Assembly (NCBI RefSeq): GCF_040954835.1
Contig: NC_090698.1
Span: forward strand, 24,301,501-24,365,500
Direction: 5' to 3'
DNA: 64,000 nucleotides
From: Lepisosteus oculatus
Taxonomy: Eukaryota > Chordata > Actinopteri > Semionotiformes > Lepisosteidae
Shown: positions 56,301-64,000 of the stretch, piece by piece
Layout: each line of letters opens with the position of its first letter
Position numbering within the stretch: the first letter of the stretch is position 1
Translations under genes and position numbers: made by a program
The notes under the pieces: model-generated
Databases searched by the model: none
The model's input: only the letters and a program-made list of their open reading frames with translations
What the model was told of the DNA's origin: nothing

Positions 56301-58934
56301 GTAAACAACAGATGCTAATTACAAAACACAATTAGAACAACTTTGAAATCCTTCCCGTTGTTAGAAATCCACTGTGAAACTGTGAAAACTTGTGTTCTTG
56401 AATTTCCATCTAACTGGAGGATTAAGGTACTGTACATCAGGAAAAGGATTTTCGGAAATCAAGCTGCACTGTGTCTTACATCCTGGACAGACAAATGTTA
56501 GGTCAGCAATATCCAAATTGTATCTTCAACAACTTCCAGACACAGTACACACCGTTAATGCACCAGATGCTTAAACTAACTAAAACAAGGATGTCCCATA
56601 TGGTTTAGATTGTTGGATTTTCTTAAGTGAACTATCAATTTTTCCTGCAAAAAACCTAATGATACTACAGAATGATTTGCTGTCTTTACATTTTGTATGC
56701 ATTCTGTAACTTTCTTCCAAAAAAATGGAAGTGACTGCATTAGATGTTTATTCATGCACTGAATTAACTATTCCAGAAAAAGGAATTTCCAGAACACAAA
56801 GCTGAATAGGAAATAGATGCTTAATGATGTCAGTTAATGTAACTTGTCATCAATGGACCTCAGAACAATAGGCAACATCCCTTGAACATCATATGGTTAA
56901 ATAGCGCACAGGGCACTGTAGTAAAACGTGAAAATGACAACATTGGTCAACAGATGAGTTATTATTTAAATATTCTCAATAATAAAAACGTTCTTATTAT
57001 TAGTATGAACAGTAGTTTTGTCAATGTAGAAAAAAATGTTTGTTTTCATTTTGTCCTTATTGGCCAGGAGTTTTTAGAACTCCTGAACAGACGTTGTAAG
57101 GTCAAATCCCAAGAGAAGACACCGATGTTGCATTCTTGAATGAGTTTACTTTACCCAGATTGCTCCTACAACCTCAGCAGTGAAACATGGGACCAAAACA
57201 TGCATGGAAGAAAATATTAATTATAATCTCTGAAACTGATCTATTTGGTTACAAGCATCAGTCAAGTAAATAAAAAAAACGTAGAAATAGTTCCTCAAAA
57301 ATCAGCAGTGGAAAAAAAAACTGGCACAACTCTAAGGCTTGTAAATTAATACAGGATGACGCACTGCTTCCATAATTACAGTTTTATGATATAGAGTACT
57401 GGTACTTTGATATGTGTGGTCAAAATCATTACATTTCTCTCACTTACATTTAATTTGTACACATTTATACAATACTGTATATGTACAGCACTTGAATTAA
57501 CTGAGAGCACAGAAACCAGAAGGATTCCAAAAATAGTAATGAAGCTCAGCTTCAAACTTTAGAACATGAAGTCCACAGATAATTTCTTCACATGTGAAGC
57601 TGAGGTATGCAACAAACTGCCACATCATATTGTGAGTAGTGAGCTATTGAGGGAAAGACTAATCTTAGTGATGCTGATGTTGACAATTATATATGGTCTT
57701 CCCTGACTTCTACCCTTTCTTAGATTTTACAGTGTGGCTAAGAAGTTATACCAGAAGACTAACAGCAGTAAGTAATTACACCCTACTGCAGTTGCTCAGG
57801 TAGATAAATAGTAATTACATGTAACTGGTATTAAGAATACTAAATGAAAGGGTGCTTTTTCAGTGGTGAGTGCAAAAATGGACTATTACTAACAATTTCT
57901 CCAAAACTATTTAAAGCAGTTAGGAGAAAAGTTACGCTGCAAAATTACATTTTAGCACCTTTTAATGCGTGTGACTATTTGTGCAAAAGTGATTCTGCTG
58001 AGAAACTTAGAATTCTTGTATAGTACTTAGGATCTAGGCCTATTTTTTTAAAAGCAACCAGTATCATATCTAATTGTAAAATTAGATTTACAGTTGTTGC
58101 ACTTTTGGCACAATTTGCATTTCCATCATTCAAGATCAAACATCACATAGCTAACTCATTTTGAAACAGGCCAGATCAACATTTGTATGTTTTCTCATTA
58201 ATCAATGTTTTTGCTTGTTATAGCTGAAAATATAAAAGATTAAAAGCTTTTGTAAAAGATTTACAAAAATAAAATAAGACTGACAGTGTTCTTTATACAA
58301 AATTAAGTTACCAATGATTTCTGAAACACAGACAGTGCATACGCAAAGAAACTGTGCAATACTTTTTCTTGGCTTTATATTTAAGAGCACAAAGAAGCTT
58401 TTCTACCACAGCACTAGGAGTGAGGATGCTGGGACGTCAGAAAACCATGCACAAACCAGGTATCATAAACTTTGTTAACTGTAAATAATTTGGTGCAGGG
58501 GAAGCTACATGCCATTTAAGCAAAAAGTAACTAGATTTTACATTTGCATAGGCATGTCATTTTACATCATCCCATTTTTATGCAATCACTTTCTCCCAAA
58601 TATTTTGTTTGCTCCAGGTCCTCTCTTCATCTTCCCCAATATACTTCTTGCACAGACACATCCTTCAGCAAACACAATTGGGCCCTATTGATATGATCAT
58701 GTTTCAAACCGCTGCAGACGTAGTAAGAGCACGTTGAACAATGTCCCTCATCATTTACACATATTCACCGACAGAGAACCATGCAAAAAAGAAAGCTTAT
58801 TGTGCATTCACATGCAAGAATATATTACATTTACAATGTTATTAAATGGAATTGATATATTTAAGATTCACCCAGCATTTCTTTATCTAAAAGCAGAAGC
58901 ACATTGAACAGTGATCCAGATCCACATGACTCAC

Positions 58935-59075
58935 CAGGGCTTGCGGCTGAGTGACTGACTGTTGCTCTCCTCTCCACTGTATACCTGCTATTTGTGGGGC
59001 TCTCTACACTGAAAAGGCAGAAGTAGTGACAGTGTTTGAAGTGCCTTAAGAAAGAGAACAGGAACAATCACTTTG
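58935..59075 (-). promoter_or_regulatory. ZNF366: Candidate ZNF366 5' non-coding exon and promoter area
   Basis: The minus strand shows a consensus donor CCCTG|gtgagtcat at 58934, preceded by a mixed-composition, non-coding stretch. Some 60 bases farther upstream is a purine tract with GAGGAAGT on the plus strand (59127-59134), a PU.1/Ets-type site. Such a site would suit a gene active in myeloid dendritic cells. The exon start is unknown and the link to ZNF366 is inferred. Confidence 0.3.
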
Positions 59076-62000
59076 TTCTCATTTTTCAGATGAGTACCTT
59101 CGGAAAGAAGGAAGGAAGGGAGGGGAGAGGAAGTCAACAAGCCTTTGCCTTCCTGAGAAAAAATAAGGAAACTCCAGATAGCCATCTCCATTTCTCTTAG
59201 AAATACAGATTTATCTGACTTCAGGAAAAAGAAATGGGGTATGCATTGTTGCCTCCAGTTTATACACTCTTATTAAGCAAGTTTTGACCACTAATGATTA
59301 TGATAATCAAGAAAAAAATCATTGTTTCATATACCCATCTACTGCACATTCCTAAATAAAGAGGAACTAATATACTGCATGAACAAAGATCATTTAAACC
59401 TTTAAACATTTAAAGGTCTTTCAGTCTTTTCTGAACTCAATTTATTTCATATGCAACACCTTATTATGTGGTGTATTAAATGAGGCAGTTTATTACCATA
59501 TTGCCAGTACCCAGGTATTTACAGTAGCTGCAGTGAGATGTTAACGATCTCTGGTCTTGTTCAGGTTTTGTTTTGCTTTAGTTCTGCACCAAAACACTAA
59601 GAAAGCCAGAGGGTGATGTTCTTTAGATATTGTTCAGTATGCTGCATTGTAACATATCTCATGATTATAAACCATTGTGAAAAAAGAGTTTCAAAGATTT
59701 TGCCAATCAGACATTGAAGCTGGACATGACTAATGCAGAGTGCAGGCATAAGGATCATGACCTGCCTGTGCTCTTAATATCTCTTAATGAGTCCATGCAG
59801 TTTGCTGAAGCCTGAAAGGTGCTCTGTCTCTAGTTGTCTCCAATGAGATGATACAACACTGTCTGTCCGGTTTGCTGTGTCGGCCATCACATTTGCAGTT
59901 TTCTGTGCATCAGTGTCATTTGTTGCATTAAGTGGGAGACATCATATGCTTTGTTCAGCTTGGTTAAATGATCTTCTGTCTGCATTTCTGGGTCATAGAG
60001 CACAAATCTGATGGACTGTCACTGGTGACTTACAGCAAAGCCCTGGTCCTGGGAACTACTGTATACACCTGCTGGTTCCAGCTGAGCTCTCTACTTAATG
60101 AAACTCTTAAATGAATTTTTTCTACTCGAAAGTTGGAGATGTTAAGGTAGTTTGAAACGCAACACTGAAAAGGCAACATCCAGCATGCCTAAGACATTGA
60201 TGATGATTGTTGAGTTAAAATTATTTTTTTGAATGTAACTTAAGTGTTGTCATGTAACTGAACACTAATCTGGACTACAAATCAATGGGACCAGAACTGT
60301 GAACCCATGCCTTAGAGGACATGTTATCTCTTATCTCCCAGGCTGCTGTACAGTAAATTAATTCATTTTTCCTATATTTTAAAGTGATTTTTTTATTTAA
60401 AAAACAGAAAAACATAAAATGAAATTATTACACCTGACAATACAAATATATTACAGTTAAAAATGTTTTGTTTAAAAACTAGTAAAAATTAAAATAAAGA
60501 CATTCTGCAACAATATTAACTATTTTGTATATTTCCTTAGATAATGCAAGCCCTTTCATAAAGACATCACACAAGCATGTTCTTTTACACAGTAAAATGT
60601 AAGTAAATGCACCTGCTTGTGCAAAGGAACAGGCACAGCCTTAATGCATGCATTATATGTTGAAGTAAGCAAAAGCTTTTTCTAGAATGTAATTTTAATT
60701 TAACACCTAGCACCTTTTCCCCCAGAAGTCACAAATAACAATACTGCTTTGAACTGCTTTGGAAATGTAATATTAAGATTTGATTTGAAATGCCTTGGAA
60801 TGTTTTGCAATTATTTATTATTAAAGGGGAGTGAACTCCTTTTCAGCTGCTTTAAAAGTGTCGCCATCAGTGGCAGTAACTTCTGTGTTAAAAAGACAAT
60901 ACAGCTACGAGGTGTGGAGCTCCAGGGAAATCCTGGAAGCCAGGTCAGAGTTCAAAGAAGTATTTGTCTTCTTCCACTCAAAACTATAAAAGTAACAAAC
61001 GTGTGCACTTCCTTAGACTGGTGTTGAACTTTTTGATCAAATAGCTGGTTTACGTAAGGATGACATTTTAAATTCCTTTTGTATTATAACTCATTGCTTT
61101 TCAAATTAAATATGAATATAATATTTTTATTTATTTGCATTTGAGTGTGAGAAAAGGCTATGCAATATTCTAGACTAGCTTTTAAACAATCATTTAATTC
61201 ACTAGATAGATATAAAATGTAGATATAAAATTGAACATGTCCCTCTTTGGTGTCCCAAAAGACTGGAAACACTGTGTCTGCAGTTTTTGTTAATCATTTC
61301 TTTCTTTCACCCTGTTTCATTTTTTGTTTCCTCTCCCACTCTGTGTCATCTTAGTAAAATATCTTACTGTTATGTTTCACCAGAATTTCAAGCCAAAACC
61401 CTCTTAGACTAAAGCAAGTGAATGGGGTAAGCAAGAGTAAGAAAGATACACAGGTCTCTTTCCAGTAAACACAATTTGCATCAGGTGTCCTGATTATCAT
61501 GATTGTGCTCATGAATTAAACAATGACTTGAGTTGCATTTGAGAAGGAAGAAATTTAACAGCAGAAAAATTCAAATGGCACAAATACTGTACTACTTGAA
61601 GGTGCTGTCAAACTGTAATCAACTGTTTCAGCTGCTGAAGACAGACAGGAAAGGCAAAGTTCACTTTTAAACATTGTTTTCTCCAGTGCCAGACAACTCA
61701 GGGAAGGACAGAAGAATCATATTTCCATAGAAGGCAGATCCATTCTAATTTTAAAAAGCTGTAAGGATGCAAGCTGTAACATCCTTTCATCCTTAGGTGC
61801 ACTTTTATTCCAAATGAGGTAAAAGGAAAATATGAGGCACCTTATGAGGCTGCTACTGTATGCAAGACCTGACACTCACAAAACTATAGTTTTAAATAGT
61901 TCAAATTGGTTTGCCACATGACTCATATTCAAATTAGTCTTCCGATGACTCTTGGGTCCACAGTGTTTCATTATGTGAAGCATTTCAAACACATCTACTG

Positions 62001-62566
62001 TAGGATAAATTACATGTACCACAGCAACATCCCAATGGACACCAATGATGTACAATTGACCACTAATCCAAACTTATGACACCATTTTGATTTATTATTG
62101 AATTTGAAAGCAATATCAGATAGATTATAGTTCTGCCTTATCACTTTTTCTATCAGCTGTACTGTCTCATCTGCGAACAATCATTAGGTTGTTTTGGAAA
62201 CTGCCTCTAGCTTACATGTGTTCAAAGCCCAAGTGACAGAACATTTGGGAAATTAGAGTCCCTGTTTGTAATATGCCTCAAAGAACAAGATTCATAATTG
62301 AGTTCAAGGAGAATACAAATTCAAGAAAATGCCTGATGTTTGTTGCATACTACTTACCTTTAAAGAACGTTGCTTGTTTGTGTACCTAACTAATACATTT
62401 GAGTAGGGAGCTGCCAATGACACCATGACAATGGTGTCATTGTGCAAAATGCAAGGAATACCCAGAGGTTAATTTGACACATGAATATAGAAAGACCTAT
62501 ATTACTAATGACTTTGCTTCGTATTCCTGATCCCTCTCTTTGTTTTTTTTCTCATTTAAAGATATA

Positions 62567-62660
62567 GTACTTCTTCAGGTGAAACAATTTCTTCTTTCTA
62601 CTTTTCAGCAAGGAATTAAGCTTTACTTGTATCTTTGCAGCTCATAGGCTAACACAGTTC
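62567..62660 (+). mobile_element. Diverged Penelope-like tail (copy 6, inverted-core type)
   Basis: ACTTCTTCAGGTGAAAC, then TTTCTTCTTTCTACTTTTCA, GCAAGGAATTAAGCTTTACT and TTTGCAGCTCATAGGCTAAC. This parallels the copy 4 tail segment by segment with heavy divergence. Confidence 0.5.
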
Positions 62661-63497
62661 CCTACTCAGCCTCTTCAGTTGCTGCTATCTAATGTGCTTC
62701 TACAGTACGCTTCAGCACAGAATTAACCTCTACTAGACCCTAACTAATACATTAGTTAAATGAAAAATTCAGTAGGTATCAAGGGACCTCTTTGTACAAA
62801 AACACAAAGATTATTTTTAAAGATTAAAAGTTGTTTCAACAATTTATTACACATTACAAAAATATACTTATTGTCAAATGGTTGTGGGGGTTTAGCAATG
62901 AAAGGCTATAATGAAAAATCGGATCTATACAGATTATCTTTGTTGAGAAAAAGGGAAAGGGCATGGAATAAATGAATTTTAAAATGTTGTAATAAATTCA
63001 TTGTATATTAATGTTGCTTTTCCTATTACTTTAATGTAGTTTGGACTTCAATAGTTTATTATAGTATTATGAAGATTAATAGAGCCATAAACTAAAGAAC
63101 AGAGACCTCTGGTGGTAGGTGTAGTATAATTCCTCTATCATAATGGGGTAAATTTGACAAGACATTCAGGTGAGGTAACACTGATTATTAGTGAATTGCT
63201 GTGTTAATGTAAGAGGTAAAAATTACCCTCAGTTAGATATAAACATTTTAATTCAAGGATAAAAACAATTTTATCTTTTAATAGACCCAATATATAGTTC
63301 TGAATGTATTGTTCAGTAGAATAAACCTTACAACCATTCCTTTAAATTAATGACCTTTTGATTTATTTTAATGTATGTGATATTTCTATGCACATATTAA
63401 TTCACACCAAAACACTAATTTCTATCTCTAAACCCTCAGAGGGACTTTATCAAGACGTGATTATTAAGAAACAACCATTATCTTAACTATGGCCAAA

Positions 63498-63545
63498 ACC
63501 CTAACCCAGACCCAGATACAAACCTAATCCTAATCCTAATCCGAT
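63498..63545. repeat. Degenerate CCTAA/CCTAAT cluster
   Basis: ACCCTAACCC followed by AACCTAATCCTAATCCTAAT. It resembles vertebrate telomere-strand repeats but is imperfect and very short. Confidence 0.5.
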
Positions 63546-64000
63546 CGTGACCCAACAAAAGTTTGCTTTCAAATGATATAGCAGCAAACAAATAATGAAA
63601 TGACTTTGGAGAGTTATCAAACAAGCTGCAAAATCTATAAACACTTTTCATCCACAGTTGGTTTCATCCTATTAAAAAGCTGACCTTGGTAACTAGGGAA
63701 ATTCCTCACGAAGCTATTGTATTGTGTGTGATCATGATTCTCCTGTTATCTAAAAGTCAAGAGCAGTTTTTTAGTACAAGCCAGAGGCTGATGTGAGCAC
63801 TTCAAATCCCCTATACAAGGATACACCAGGGCTTGAGGATACTGGATTATCCACTGTACTGTACAAGGATTCTGCTAATGTTAACCAGCATTCCTTCCAG
63901 CTACACTAAGAGAAACTTTTGAAAGGGAAAGTGGCAATATATAGACTTTGTTTCTGCAATATTGAAGGCTTGTAACTTCATAACCGTGGTTTATTTAGGT

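Larger units (their letters stand above)
52528..58934. other. Region 5' of ZNF366 coding exons (probable intron 1)
   Basis: Contains two SINE B copies (53548-53795, 55968-56300). The rest is AT-rich with short accidental frames. It is an intron if the candidate exon at 58935-59075 is real. Confidence 0.5.
59190..64000. other. Upstream of ZNF366; no gene recognised
   Basis: Only a diverged PLE tail (62567-62660), an 11-bp perfect palindrome (62416-62441) and a CCTAAT cluster (63498-63545) were noted. No exon of the neighbouring gene expected from vertebrate synteny (TNPO1) is visible. Confidence 0.5.

Noticed and set aside
63498..63545. Interstitial telomere
   Set aside because: Only one or two true CCCTAA units, the rest CCTAAT; too short and imperfect.

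Overview
The window is vertebrate nuclear DNA: AT-rich, large introns, C2H2 zinc-finger and mitochondrial PPR genes, tRNA-derived SINEs, Tc1-like transposons and Penelope-like retroelement (PLE) tails. The repeat mix points to a ray-finned fish. Large introns, an over-used TACAGTA word and a tetrapod-like gene order suggest a non-teleost lineage (gar, bowfin, sturgeon or bichir type), but that is inference.

Three genes can be assembled exon by exon. (1) MRPS27 (mitoribosomal protein mS27) lies on the minus strand from 19556 down to 1136. Five coding exons (residues 1-133) are present and the gene runs off the left edge. (2) PTCD2 (PPR domain protein 2, mitochondrial RNA processing) lies on the plus strand from 19786 to 29371. 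It has ten coding exons, an intact 384-codon frame and a poly(A) signal near 29805. (3) ZNF366 (DC-SCRIPT, 11 C2H2 fingers) lies on the minus strand from 52506 down to 41692. It has four coding exons and an intact 717-codon frame; a candidate 5' non-coding exon ends at 58935. The order MRPS27-PTCD2-ZNF366 matches human 5q13 as I recall it.

MRPS27 and PTCD2 are head to head, with start codons 229 bp apart, so they probably share a bidirectional promoter. They are also visibly sister genes. Intron phases run 1,1,2,0 in both (MRPS27 has one extra phase-0 intron). PTCD2 exon 3 is 130 bp, and MRPS27 exons 3+4 are 71+59=130 bp. Both genes split the same lysine codon AA|G. This looks like an ancient inverted duplication whose daughters still share a promoter.

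The rest is introns, a tail-to-tail intergenic block (29.8-41.7 kb) and the upstream region of ZNF366 (52.5-64 kb). These hold two tRNA-derived SINE families (8 copies), Tc1/mariner relics, a LINE scrap and several PLE 3' ends. One PLE copy (36.9-37.6 kb) keeps a GIY-YIG endonuclease frame and a hammerhead-ribozyme-like core. No RNA gene, CRISPR array or prokaryotic or viral gene was seen.
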